Assembly: GCA_016722635.1 (NCBI GenBank)
Contig: JADKIX010000003.1
Coordinates: forward strand, 124,001-188,000
From: Rhodospirillaceae bacterium
Lineage (GTDB): Bacteria > Pseudomonadota > Alphaproteobacteria > JAEUKQ01
DNA length: 64,000 nucleotides
Reading direction: 5' to 3'
Program-made: the position numbers and the translations under genes
Part shown: piece after piece, positions 18,251-27,470 of the stretch
How the letters are laid out: each line of letters begins with the position of its first letter
How positions within the stretch are numbered: the stretch's first letter is position 1
Notes under the pieces: generated by a model
Told to the model about the DNA's origin: nothing
The model's input: only the letters and a program-made list of their open reading frames with translations
Database searches by the model: none

Positions 18251-18946
18251 ATGCGCGTATTGATTGTTGAAGATGATACTTCAACTGCTAAAAGTATCAA
18301 ATTAATACTTGAAGCTGAAAAGTTCGTTGTTGATACCACTGATACTGGGGAAGATGGCTTGGATCTTGGAAAATTGTATGATTATGATATTATTATCCTG
18401 GACTTGAAACTGCCCGACATGGATGGGTATGAAGTGCTTAAAAAATTAAGAAGCGCCAAAATAAAAACGCCGGTGTTAATTTTATCTGGAGAAACCCAAT
18501 TAGATAATAAAATTAAAGGGCTAGGGTTCGGCGCTGATGATTATTTAACGAAGCCTTTTAACGCAAAAGAATTGATTGCACGTATTCAAGCAATTGTTAG
18601 GCGCTCACAGGGGCATTCGCATTCCGTCATCAAAGTTGGGAAGATGACCGTTGACTTGCAAGAAAGAAAGGTAGAAATCGCTGGCAAGAAAATTTCTTTA
18701 ACAAATAAGGAATACAGCCTTTTGGAATTGCTATCGATTAGAAGGGGAAACACTATCACCAAAGAAGTAATATTAAATCACCTGTATAATGGGATGGATG
18801 AACCAGAGGGCAAAATAGTTGACGTGTTTGTTTGCAAACTTCGGAAAAAACTGAGCAAAGCAAGTGGCGAAGAATATATCGATACTGTATGGGGCAGGGG
18901 ATATTCTTTAAAGGAACCGCTTTTAGCAACAGCCGCAAAAAATTAA
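18251..18946 (+). CDS. ctrA: cell cycle response regulator CtrA
   Basis: OmpR-family master regulator of the alphaproteobacterial cell cycle. The receiver domain shows the acidic pair E7/D8/D9, phospho-acceptor D51 in IILDLKLPDMDGYEVL, the switch serine in LILSG and the lysine in DDYLTKPF. The winged-helix domain contains the diagnostic LNHLYNGMDEPEGKIVDVF. A clear AAGGAA ribosome site precedes the ATG. It lies 132 bases after chpT. The intergenic region shows no obvious TTAA-N7-TTAA CtrA box, so autoregulation is not visible. Confidence 0.96.
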   Translation: MRVLIVEDDTSTAKSIKLILEAEKFVVDTTDTGEDGLDLGKLYDYDIIILDLKLPDMDGYEVLKKLRSAKIKTPVLILSGETQLDNKIKGLGFGADDYLTKPFNAKELIARIQAIVRRSQGHSHSVIKVGKMTVDLQERKVEIAGKKISLTNKEYSLLELLSIRRGNTITKEVILNHLYNGMDEPEGKIVDVFVCKLRKKLSKASGEEYIDTVWGRGYSLKEPLLATAAKN

Positions 18947-18973
18947 CCCGCAATATATTCATCTTTAAAAAAT

Positions 18974-20464
18974 GTGACAGAAAATTTTGATCTTACAAAT
19001 GTAACTAATGCCTGTCTTGCTGAAGATAAAGCCATTGCGGCTGGCGAAAGCCGTGAAACACTTATCTTAAAAGCTGCTTATAAAGCTGCCGAAACAATCA
19101 ATGATATATATTGCTCTGGCCACGCAGTTGTTTTATGCGGACCGGGGAATAATGGCAAAGACGGATTATATACTGCTTTTTTTCTCCAATTATCTGGCTG
19201 GAAAATTTCGGTAATATCTGTGTATTGGGCGGAACAGCAGCATGACGATAATTTTCTTTTATCAAAAAAATTATTAATTCATCACACACCCTTTGCGCGC
19301 ATGCCCATAGACGGAAATCTTTTCAAAGATCGTCCAATTATTGTTGATGCAATTTTTGGTATTGGCTTAAATAAAACGGTTAGCGATGATCTTATGCAAT
19401 TTATGGAAAAAATCGAGAAAACGAATTTACCCATAATTTCCATCGATATGCCTACTGGCGTTCATGCTGATAATGGTGAGATTATGGGAAAGGCTTTTAA
19501 AGCAGCTCACACCATCACTTTTACGAAGGCTAAAATTGGCCAATTTCTCTTACCAGGTAGAAATTACATGGGCCAACTGACAACCATTGATATTGGGATT
19601 GGTAAATATTGGGATAATTCTTTAAATCTTTTTTTGAATGATCCAAGTATCTGGAAAGGACTCATTCCTTTTACACGACCGGAACAACATAAATATCACC
19701 ACGGCACAGCCTTTATTATTGCTGGTCCAATGACTGGGGCGGCAAAATTAGCAGCAAGGGCCGCTATGCGATCTGGAGCAGGCATTTTAAAAATTATTTG
19801 TACTCCTGAAAAGAAACTGGTTTATGAAATTGATGATCCAGAAAATATCATTCTTGAAATAAAATCTCATCAAAACATCCATGAAATAATAGCCGCCAAT
19901 CAAAATTTATGCGGGCAGTCCTTATTAATTGGTTCTGGATTTAATAGTAATATAACTAATCAACAATTAGTGTTAGATTCTCTTAATTGCCAAATTCCTA
20001 TCGTGATTGATGGCGGCGGGATTAGCTGTTTTGCAGAAAACCCAGCACTTTTATTAAAGAATCTAGCGAAAAACGCCGTTTTAACCCCCCATGAAGGGGA
20101 GTTTCGGAAATTATTTCCTCATTTGACAGGCGATAAGTTATTGAAAACAAAAAAAGCAGCCCAAGAAAGCCAAGCTATCATTGTACATAAAGGGGCTGAT
20201 ACCGTAATTGCTGAGCCGGGTGGACGAACAATCGTTCACCCTCTCTCACCACCAAATTTGGCAACGGCTGGTACAGGAGACGTGTTAGCTGGAATTATTA
20301 CGGGTCTAATGGCACAACAAGTACCAAATTTTGAAGCTGCTTGTATAGGTGTGTGGCTGCAAACAAACTGTGCGGAAAGATTTGGTGTAGGGCTTATAGC
20401 GTCTGACATTATCAAGGAGATACCTAGGTCACTGGGTATTTTACAGTCCTTGTTAAAAAATTGA
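18974..20464 (+). CDS. nnr: bifunctional NAD(P)H-hydrate epimerase / ADP-dependent NAD(P)H-hydrate dehydratase
   Basis: Metabolite-repair enzyme that rescues damaged hydrated NADH and NADPH. The N-terminal YjeF epimerase domain (CGPGNNGKDGL, VDAIFGIGLNK) is followed by a ribokinase-like dehydratase domain (HGTAFIIAGPMTGAAKLAARAA region, LTPHEGEF, VIVHKG-like IIVHKGADTVI, and GTGDVLAGIITG). The start is GTG, 27 bases after the ctrA stop. The full-length 496-residue fusion is intact. Confidence 0.92.
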   Translation: MTENFDLTNVTNACLAEDKAIAAGESRETLILKAAYKAAETINDIYCSGHAVVLCGPGNNGKDGLYTAFFLQLSGWKISVISVYWAEQQHDDNFLLSKKLLIHHTPFARMPIDGNLFKDRPIIVDAIFGIGLNKTVSDDLMQFMEKIEKTNLPIISIDMPTGVHADNGEIMGKAFKAAHTITFTKAKIGQFLLPGRNYMGQLTTIDIGIGKYWDNSLNLFLNDPSIWKGLIPFTRPEQHKYHHGTAFIIAGPMTGAAKLAARAAMRSGAGILKIICTPEKKLVYEIDDPENIILEIKSHQNIHEIIAANQNLCGQSLLIGSGFNSNITNQQLVLDSLNCQIPIVIDGGGISCFAENPALLLKNLAKNAVLTPHEGEFRKLFPHLTGDKLLKTKKAAQESQAIIVHKGADTVIAEPGGRTIVHPLSPPNLATAGTGDVLAGIITGLMAQQVPNFEAACIGVWLQTNCAERFGVGLIASDIIKEIPRSLGILQSLLKN

Positions 20465-20522
20465 TTGCTATCTTGACGGATATATTTAAGATGTCACCTC
20501 CGTAACATAAGGTTTTCATGGA

Positions 20523-20607
20523 GCGGGTGTGGCGGAACTGGTAGACGCGCCAGACTTAGGATCTGGTGACGCAAGTCGTAGGGGTTCGAGTCCCTTCACC
20601 CGCACCA
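20523..20607 (+). tRNA. tRNA-Leu (anticodon UAG)
   Basis: The acceptor arm GCGGGTG pairs with CACCCGC, the anticodon TAG lies at 20557-20559 in the loop CTTAGGA between CCAGA and TCTGG, a long class II variable arm follows, and GGTTCGAGTCC forms the T arm. The CCA end is encoded (20605-20607). Its place just before tig is common in Alphaproteobacteria. Confidence 0.97.
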
Positions 20608-20676
20608 CCAAATGAGAGGCTTATTTTTTACATCAGCTTATAAAAGAATTATTTTTAAGAATTTGGGTGGCTTATA

Positions 20677-21999
20677 ATGATTGTCAACGAAACTTTATCA
20701 TCTGGCTTAAAACGACAATTTAAGATCAAGATTCCACGTTCTGTGATTGAAGAAAGAACAGAAAAAAAACTTTCGGAGCTTAGCAACACGGTTAAAATAT
20801 CTGGTTTTAGGCCAGGTAAGGTGCCTGTAGGAGTTGTTAAGCAACGTTTCAGTGCTAGCGTTGCTAATGAGATAGTTAGCCAGACAGTCAGTGAAAGCGC
20901 TAATAAAGTTGTTGATGAACGCACCTTGAAGTTGGCTTTCCAGCCTAAATTTGAAAATGTTTCTTTTAAAGATGGCCAGGATTTAGAGTTTGAGATGAAC
21001 TTGGAATTACTTCCAGAAATCAAATCCCCAGATTTCAAAAAATTGTCAGCTGAAAAATTAGTTGCTGACGTTCCTGAAGAAACAATATCAAAGGAATTAG
21101 AAGGTTTGGCAGAACGTCGGCGTGAAACATATACCGTCACGGACGGAAGCGTTGCGGAAGAGGGTGATATTTTATCCGTTGATTTTGTGGGTACTATTGA
21201 CGGTAAAGAATTTACAGGAGGTTCTGCAAAAAAGTTTTCAGTGCAGTTAGGCACAAAACAGGTTTTGCCAGAGTTTGAACAGCATCTATTAGGGGTAAAG
21301 CCGGGAGAAGAAAGAACCTTCTCGGTTACTTTTCCAGAGAATTATCCCAGCCGTGAATTGATAGGCAAACAAGCCTTCTTTACCGTCACAACGAATGAAC
21401 TGCGTCGCCTCAAGGAAGTACCAGCGATTGATGAAGCTTTTGCAAAAAAATTGGGCGTAAATAATTTAGATGATTTGAAGAAAAACGTTCGCCAACAAAT
21501 TCAATCTTCTTTAGATCGTTTATCGTGGCTCAAATTAAAACGCCAGATTCTCGATGAATTAGACAAAATGAATAAATTTGAATTGCCTCCCACGATGGTT
21601 CAGATGGAATTTAATTCAATTTGGCAGGAAATTCAGGCCAGAAAACAATCTGGTTCCATCGATCCAGAAGATGCCAAGAAAAGTGAGCAGGAATTGCAAA
21701 AAGAATATCAAGCGATTGCCGAGCGCCGCGTAAAGCTTGGCTTGCTTTTATCCGAAATTGGACGTTTAAATAATATCCAAATTACAAATGATGATTTAAG
21801 CAAGGCTGTTATGAATGAAGCCATGCGGTTCCCAGGTCAGGAGAAGCAAGTAATTGAGCATTACCAAAAAAATTCTCAAGCGGTAGCTCAACTTAGGGCA
21901 CCTATTTTTGAAGACAAGGTAGTTCGTTTCATTGCAGATCATATTAAGTTAAATCAGCGCCAGGTATCGGTGGAAGAACTTCAAAAGGAAACAGCATAG
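20677..21999 (+). CDS. tig: trigger factor
   Basis: Ribosome-associated chaperone and prolyl isomerase acting on nascent chains. The ribosome-binding loop GFRPGKVP is present, followed by an FKBP-type domain (GDILSVDFVGTIDGKEFTGG) and a long helical C-terminal chaperone domain. The 440 residues match the family. GGGTGG lies upstream of the ATG. It precedes clpP as in many proteobacteria. Confidence 0.96.
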   Translation: MIVNETLSSGLKRQFKIKIPRSVIEERTEKKLSELSNTVKISGFRPGKVPVGVVKQRFSASVANEIVSQTVSESANKVVDERTLKLAFQPKFENVSFKDGQDLEFEMNLELLPEIKSPDFKKLSAEKLVADVPEETISKELEGLAERRRETYTVTDGSVAEEGDILSVDFVGTIDGKEFTGGSAKKFSVQLGTKQVLPEFEQHLLGVKPGEERTFSVTFPENYPSRELIGKQAFFTVTTNELRRLKEVPAIDEAFAKKLGVNNLDDLKKNVRQQIQSSLDRLSWLKLKRQILDELDKMNKFELPPTMVQMEFNSIWQEIQARKQSGSIDPEDAKKSEQELQKEYQAIAERRVKLGLLLSEIGRLNNIQITNDDLSKAVMNEAMRFPGQEKQVIEHYQKNSQAVAQLRAPIFEDKVVRFIADHIKLNQRQVSVEELQKETA

Positions 22000-22048
22000 A
22001 AGTAATTACCTTGGTAACTATTTATTATTCGAATAAAGGCGTGTGACT

Positions 22049-22693
22049 ATGCAAGATAAAGATCCCGTTGAAACCTATATGAACTTTCTAGTGCCAATGG
22101 TCGTTGAACAAACCAGTCGTGGGGAAAGGGCGTATGATATTTATTCCAGGTTGCTGAAGGAAAGGATCATTTTTTTAGTAGGCCCTGTGAATGATACAAC
22201 TTCAAGTTTAATTTGTGCACAGTTACTTTTTTTAGAATCAGAAAACCCCAACCGGGATATTTTCATTTACATTAATTCGCCGGGTGGTGTTGTAACCTCG
22301 GGTTTAGCAATTTATGATACCATGCAGTACGTGCGGCCGGAAATTAATACCGTTTGTATAGGGTTAGCGGCTTCTATGGGATCATTGTTGTTGACGGCAG
22401 GCGCCAAGGGTAAACGTTTCTCAACCCCTAATGCCAAGATCATGATTCATCAACCATCAGGTGGTGTGCAAGGCCAAGCTTCCGACATTGAAATTCACGC
22501 GAAGGAAATTTTGTTAACCCGCAAACGTCTAAATGAATTATATGTGAAACATACGGGACAAAATTTGTCCTTTGTGGAATCTGCTATGGAACGCGATCGT
22601 TTCCTAAGTGCGAGTGAAGCGCAACATTTCGGGTTAATCGATGCCGTATTTGACAAACGTCCTGCGACTCCTACGGCAGACGCCAAAAAATAG
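22049..22693 (+). CDS. clpP: ATP-dependent Clp protease proteolytic subunit
   Basis: Serine protease that forms the tetradecameric ClpP chamber and works with ClpX or ClpA; in Alphaproteobacteria ClpXP degrades CtrA. The catalytic serine lies in GLAASMGSLLL and the histidine in IMIHQPSGGVQGQ; a typical N-terminus (VPMVVEQTSRGERAYDIYSRLL) precedes them. The ATG at 22049 sits nine bases after AAGG, better than GTG 22043. Downstream there is no clpX, lon or hupB, which usually follow; an AT-rich gap and phoX come next. Confidence 0.96.
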   Translation: MQDKDPVETYMNFLVPMVVEQTSRGERAYDIYSRLLKERIIFLVGPVNDTTSSLICAQLLFLESENPNRDIFIYINSPGGVVTSGLAIYDTMQYVRPEINTVCIGLAASMGSLLLTAGAKGKRFSTPNAKIMIHQPSGGVQGQASDIEIHAKEILLTRKRLNELYVKHTGQNLSFVESAMERDRFLSASEAQHFGLIDAVFDKRPATPTADAKK

Positions 22694-22944
22694 CTTTTTC
22701 TTATAAAAAATTTGCTGTTTAAGCATCAAATCTAAATTTTTCGTATTTTTTTTTAAAAAAATAATATTACTACATTTATACCCTAAATACTTGATAAAAT
22801 AGCTTTTATTTTAATTGCTAAAGTAAAAATTATTTTAGTTTAAGATTTTGGTTGTGTCTTTTCCATACTTTGGTAGTTGTGTGAGCAGGTTGGTAGTTTC
22901 TAATTTTTCTGTTTTGTTTCACAACTGATAATAGAGGAAAAGCC

Positions 22945-24918
22945 ATGACCCCATTCGATCAACTGAACAATCAAAACCAAGACCACCCGAGCGCTGAAGA
23001 AAAAATTCACAATCCCACCCAAAACCCTAATATTTATAATGTCATTAATACACAATTAAGTCGCCGTGGCCTTTTAAAAGGCTTAGCTATAGGGGGCTTT
23101 TTGGGAACCATTGGATCTTCAATGGCCAGTAAATTTTCTTTGGCATCTTCTCCAACAGGTCAATCAACTTTCACTTTTGCTCCCGTTAGCCATGGCATCG
23201 ATGATACGCATCATGTAGCCGAAGGATATAATGCGGATATTCTAATCCGTTGGGGTGATGCCATGTTTACCAATGCTGCCGATCTGAAAATTGATAGCCA
23301 AACTGCAGCAAGTCAACAAAAGCAATTCGGATATAATTGTGATTTTATTGGTTATTTACCCCTACCTTTAAATTCCAATAATTCTGATCATGGGGTGTTA
23401 TTTGTTAATCACGAATATACCAATACAGAATTGATGTTTCCTAACTTAACTCCTAAAAACAAAATCGAACTCGTTTCTAAGGAACAATCAGAAACAGAGA
23501 TGGAAGGTCATGGTGCTTCAATTGTTGAAGTTAAAAAAGTTAGTGGTAAATGGCAGTTTATCAAGGATTCAACATATAATCGCAGATTAACGATTACTAA
23601 TACCGCTATGCGTATTGCAGGCCCTGCGGCAGGGCATGACAGGATGAAAACTGCTGCCGATCCCAAAGGGTTAGAGATATTTGGTACATTAGCAAATTGT
23701 GCGGGAGGTGTTACCCCTTGGGGCACCGTTTTGACTGGCGAAGAAAATTTTCACGGCTATTTTGGCGGTGATATTAACAAAACCCAGGAGAAAGATGCCT
23801 ATAAACGTTATGGCTTAGGTGGTTTTACCTATAATGCTTTTTTCAAATATTCCGATCGCTTTCATGTTGAAAAAACCCCTAATGAACCCAATCGTTTTGG
23901 TTGGATTGTCGAAGTTGATCCCTATGACCCAACCTCAACACCCGTAAAACAGACAGCCCTTGGCCGCTTTAAACATGAAGGCGCCAATATTATTATCAAT
24001 TATGACGGCCACGTTATTGCTTATATGGGTGATGATGAACGGTTTGAATATATTTATAAATTTGTTTCCGCCAACAAATTTATCCCCAACGATCGCAAAG
24101 CCAATATGCGTTTGTTAGAAACAGGGACTTTGTATGTTGCCCAATTTCTTGAAAATGGCCTCTTAGAATGGTTACCTTTGGTCTATGGCCAAGGAAAATT
24201 AACTAAAGAAAATGGTTTTAATAGCCAGGCAGATGTGGTTATTGAAGCACGCCGTGCAGCTGATATCCTTGGGGCTACACCTATGGATCGTCCCGAAGAC
24301 ATTGAACCTAATCCGGTGAATGGTAAAGTTTACGTGATGTTGACAAATAATTCAAAACGTACTGCAACAAATCTTGATGCTGCTAACCCGAATGTTGAGA
24401 ACTTGGCGGGCCATATCATTGAAATGGTGCCACCATCTGTACCAGGTAAAACAACAAGATTAGATCATACTAAAACGGGATTTAGCTGGAATTTCTTCTT
24501 ATTAGCGGGAAAACCTGGCGACGGAAAATCAAAGTATGGTGCCAATGCAACCGAAAACGATTGGTTCTATTGCCCGGATAATGTGGCGTTTGATAATAAG
24601 GGGCGCATGTGGATTGCCACGGATTCAGGCAGTGACCATCAAAAATTTGGTACGAATGACGGTTTATATGCTACCGATATTGATGGGGCAGGGAAGGCTG
24701 CACCCAAAATGTTCTTCCGGTGCCCGATTGGTGCTGAGATGTGTGGGCCATTTATGACACCTGATAACAAAACTTTGTTTGTAGCTATCCAACATCCTGG
24801 GGAAGATAGTACATTTGACAACCCAACCACCCGTTGGCCCGATTTTAAACCGAATATCCCACCACGACCAACAGTTATGGTTATTACAAAAAAAGATAAC
24901 GGGGACATTGGTACTTAA
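22945..24918 (+). CDS. phoX: PhoX-family alkaline phosphatase (DUF839)
   Basis: Calcium/iron-dependent phosphatase family that frees phosphate from organic esters outside the cytoplasm. Residues about 45-70 contain a twin-arginine signal (SRRGLLKGLAIGGFLG), meaning folded export by Tat. The DUF839 body is seen in GVLFVNHEYTN, CAGGVTPWGTVLTGEEN and FKHEGANIIINYDGHVIAYMGDD, split by variable loops, to a total of 657 residues. AGAGGAAAAG precedes the ATG. It stands alone, with its own terminator. With ppk-ppx it forms a phosphate-handling theme, but no Pho box was identified. Confidence 0.88.
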   Translation: MTPFDQLNNQNQDHPSAEEKIHNPTQNPNIYNVINTQLSRRGLLKGLAIGGFLGTIGSSMASKFSLASSPTGQSTFTFAPVSHGIDDTHHVAEGYNADILIRWGDAMFTNAADLKIDSQTAASQQKQFGYNCDFIGYLPLPLNSNNSDHGVLFVNHEYTNTELMFPNLTPKNKIELVSKEQSETEMEGHGASIVEVKKVSGKWQFIKDSTYNRRLTITNTAMRIAGPAAGHDRMKTAADPKGLEIFGTLANCAGGVTPWGTVLTGEENFHGYFGGDINKTQEKDAYKRYGLGGFTYNAFFKYSDRFHVEKTPNEPNRFGWIVEVDPYDPTSTPVKQTALGRFKHEGANIIINYDGHVIAYMGDDERFEYIYKFVSANKFIPNDRKANMRLLETGTLYVAQFLENGLLEWLPLVYGQGKLTKENGFNSQADVVIEARRAADILGATPMDRPEDIEPNPVNGKVYVMLTNNSKRTATNLDAANPNVENLAGHIIEMVPPSVPGKTTRLDHTKTGFSWNFFLLAGKPGDGKSKYGANATENDWFYCPDNVAFDNKGRMWIATDSGSDHQKFGTNDGLYATDIDGAGKAAPKMFFRCPIGAEMCGPFMTPDNKTLFVAIQHPGEDSTFDNPTTRWPDFKPNIPPRPTVMVITKKDNGDIGT

Positions 24919-24934
24919 AAGACTGCCGCTATAG

Positions 24935-24970
24935 AAAAGGAAGGATTAATCTATTCTTCCTTTTTTATTT
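24935..24970 (+). terminator. intrinsic terminator after phoX
   Basis: AAAAGGAAG (24935-24943) pairs with CTTCCTTTT (24956-24964) around a 12-base loop, followed by a T-rich run. It begins 16 bases after the phoX stop. Confidence 0.8.
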
Positions 24971-25287
24971 TTTATTCATTGTTGCAATAAAATCAATGGC
25001 TTGCGTATTATTTTTAACTTTATCGCGATTGCTGTTGTTCGCATAATTAATATTATGGAAAATAAAAAGCCTATAAAAGCAACGATCTCCAATAATGCAT
25101 TGAAATTATTATTTTATCCATAAAAAATAATTTATTGGGATACATTTTTAATGTAATATATTATAAATTACATTAATTAACATTAACAAAATATTGATAT
25201 AAAACAATAATTTAAATATATCGAAGGCTTGCCAATAAGTGCATTTATGTGGCATCTCACCCGAACATGTTATTTTTAATACGTAAC
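24971..25287. other. AT-rich intergenic region between convergent genes
   Basis: About 320 bases of very AT-rich sequence between the phoX terminator and the end of the carbonic anhydrase gene. Both flanking genes point inward. A minus-strand open frame of about 35 codons with a hydrophobic stretch is present but lacks a convincing start or ribosome site. No RNA gene or repeat was recognised. Confidence 0.5.
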
Positions 25288-25986
25288 TTAAGATAAAATT
25301 GACCCAGCCCTATTTTTATGAAGAATCTTTTCAGCGCTCTTGTCATCAATTAACATAAAATTCTGGTTACCTTCATCGTAATAAAAAACATTAGCTGTGG
25401 ACAATTCAAACCACCACCCGTGAATCCGGATTCTTTTGTCATTTAAGGCTTCCTTCACTACAGAATAGGTTTTCAAATGTTCCAGCTGTTGGATCACATT
25501 AATTTGTGAAATTTCATTATGCTCTGCAAATTTTTGCTTAGATTTAAGCCTAAACCCGCTTCGATATTTTTGTAACGCGGGTTCAGCATGCTTTAACCAA
25601 GATTGAAAAAATAAATGCGGCAATTTGACATCCAACTGACCATTTTTGATAGCCGCATTGATTGCACCACACTCAGAATGACCACAAATGATGATATCTT
25701 TAACTTTTAACTGACAAACAGCAAATTCAATAGCTGCCCCAACCGACTCATCAACTAACTGATCTGCCTGTTGCTGGCATGGGCATACTAAATTTCCCAC
25801 ATTACGAATAACGAATAGATCGCCCGGGTTCGTGGAAGCGAATGTGTTAGGAACCACCCGGCTGTCACAGCAAGCAATAAACAATGTGTCGGGTGATTGG
25901 CCAGCGGCCAACTGAGCATATTTATCACGATATTGGATTAGAGATTTATTTCTAAAATCTACAATCCCTTCAATCAATTTCCTCAT
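25288..25986 (-). CDS. beta-class carbonic anhydrase
   Basis: Interconverts CO2 and bicarbonate. The zinc ligands are visible: C40 in ACCDSRV (with the Asp-Arg dyad), H103 and C106 in CGHSECGA. Length 232 residues. It probably supplies bicarbonate for carboxylations such as fatty-acid synthesis. It follows the host-attachment-family gene on the same strand with an 85-base gap, so cotranscription is possible but not shown. Confidence 0.94.
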   Translation of the reverse strand: MRKLIEGIVDFRNKSLIQYRDKYAQLAAGQSPDTLFIACCDSRVVPNTFASTNPGDLFVIRNVGNLVCPCQQQADQLVDESVGAAIEFAVCQLKVKDIIICGHSECGAINAAIKNGQLDVKLPHLFFQSWLKHAEPALQKYRSGFRLKSKQKFAEHNEISQINVIQQLEHLKTYSVVKEALNDKRIRIHGWWFELSTANVFYYDEGNQNFMLIDDKSAEKILHKNRAGSILS

Positions 25987-26071
25987 TGATATAGGCCTTT
26001 AATTAAATAATTTTGCATAAACTGTCACTTTTATTGAATAAATCATCCATTAAATTAAAATCAAAAAATTA

Positions 26072-26512
26072 TTATTCTCGCTGGTTCAATATAGCCCGCA
26101 ACTCCGGCTCACTCTGGTGAACATGGTCTTTATGAATGCTTCTAATAATTGTATTAGCTACATGGGTTGATAAATGTTTTTTTAATAAAGAAAAAAATTG
26201 GATGGAAGCAACCAAAACTAAATGATCGAAAGTTTTTTGACTGAGCTTCTCCTCAAGATATAAACAGATTTCTTTAGCAAAACGATCAGCTTCTCGCTCT
26301 TTGGGATCAATATGGTCTTCATAAGCACTACGGGCTGTGTGTGATGTTTGAAAATGGCCTGGTCGATCCGTTACCAAATCCTTGCGTTTTTTCCGGCTGT
26401 CTGGATGTTCCAATTCAATGACAAATGATAAAGGTTTCTGTGGGTATTTTTCGTGTGCAGAATAAACCAAAGCCTTACTAGAATTACAAATTAAAAATAA
26501 ATAAGTATGCAT
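26072..26512 (-). CDS. host attachment family protein
   Basis: A 146-residue protein resembling the family named for a protein needed for attachment to host cells. Visible features are a beta-strand start (YLFLICNSSKALVYSA), the middle DRPGHFQTSHTARSAYEDHIDP, KEREADRFAKEICLYLEE, and a C-terminal helical part. No signal peptide or membrane segment is present, so the protein is probably cytoplasmic despite the family name. The biochemical role is unknown. Confidence 0.75.
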   Translation of the reverse strand: MHTYLFLICNSSKALVYSAHEKYPQKPLSFVIELEHPDSRKKRKDLVTDRPGHFQTSHTARSAYEDHIDPKEREADRFAKEICLYLEEKLSQKTFDHLVLVASIQFFSLLKKHLSTHVANTIIRSIHKDHVHQSEPELRAILNQRE

Positions 26513-26687
26513 ACAAAAATCCTTTTGAATATTCGTTCACGCTTTATCTAAAACAAACCGACTAAGAAAAAAGCCTAATCCTAGCTAAAATGTAACTATC
26601 ACAGGCATGAGAATCAATAGTGGTAAATATTTATCTTATTATGGGAGATTCTTTCATTTTTGAATTACCGGTTTTTCTAAAATTAGA

Positions 26688-27470
26688 TTACAAGTTAATG
26701 ATAAGTCCGTCATAAGCGGGCTGGACATAGGATGGGCAATGTTTTAAAAGTTCATCATAATCAACTTGGCTGCTTAAATGAGTTAAAAGTGCTTGCTTGG
26801 GCTTCACTCGGTCAATCCAGCTTAATGCCAAATCAACATGGGCATGGGTGATATGAGCTTCCCAACGCAAACAATCCACAATCCATAAATCTAGCCCTTT
26901 TAACGACTGAATAATTTCTCCTGTTAGGAAATTCGTATCAGTCGAATAGGCAAAGTTGTCTATCCGAAAACCGGTGCTTTGAAAATTCGGCCCATGACCT
27001 TGTTGAAAAGCCTGGATAGAGATATCATCAATTGAAAAATGATCTTGAATAACAGTTGGCTTCAACAAAGGCTCATAAAGCGATTCTTGCGGAATATTAT
27101 CGTTGTTGTTTAGACCAAACGCATAAGGAAAACGACGCTGCAATGATTCAATGGTTTGTTTCGTGCCAAAACAGGGGAAAAACTTTTTGCCTTTCGGACG
27201 TTCCAAAAACCTTAAATCATCAATGCCATGGGTATGGTCTGCATGGTCATGGGTGTATAAAATGGCATCAATTTTGGTGATACCAGCCTCTAGAATTTGA
27301 TTGCGTAAATCGGGAGATGTATCGATCAAGATATTTGTTTCTTGAATCTGGATGATGATTGAAACCCGCCTACGTCTATTCTTCGGATTATGGGGATTAC
27401 ATTTCCCCCAGTAGCCATTAATTAATGGCACACCCCCTGACCCACCAGAACCTAAAACAATAATTTTCAT
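26688..27470 (-). CDS. MBL-fold hydrolase (PhnP/RNase Z-like)
   Basis: Metallo-beta-lactamase-fold protein of 260 residues. The N-terminal LGSGGSGGVPLINGYWGKC, the metal motif THDHADHTHG and the later VDCLRWEAHITHAHVDLAL fit the PhnP-like group of phosphodiesterases. Its start overlaps the tatD stop by four bases (ATGA), so translation is coupled. The metG-tatD-MBL arrangement is widespread in Alphaproteobacteria, which hints at nucleic-acid or nucleotide turnover, but the substrate is unknown. Confidence 0.85.
   Translation of the reverse strand: MKIIVLGSGGSGGVPLINGYWGKCNPHNPKNRRRRVSIIIQIQETNILIDTSPDLRNQILEAGITKIDAILYTHDHADHTHGIDDLRFLERPKGKKFFPCFGTKQTIESLQRRFPYAFGLNNNDNIPQESLYEPLLKPTVIQDHFSIDDISIQAFQQGHGPNFQSTGFRIDNFAYSTDTNFLTGEIIQSLKGLDLWIVDCLRWEAHITHAHVDLALSWIDRVKPKQALLTHLSSQVDYDELLKHCPSYVQPAYDGLIINL

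Noticed and set aside
24971..25100. Small hydrophobic minus-strand peptide of about 35 codons
   Set aside because: No ATG in frame, no ribosome site, and AT-rich sequence easily yields such hydrophobic frames.
26513..26687. Terminator after the MBL gene
   Set aside because: A weak stem with a bulge precedes a T run on the minus strand, but pairing is too short to support a call.
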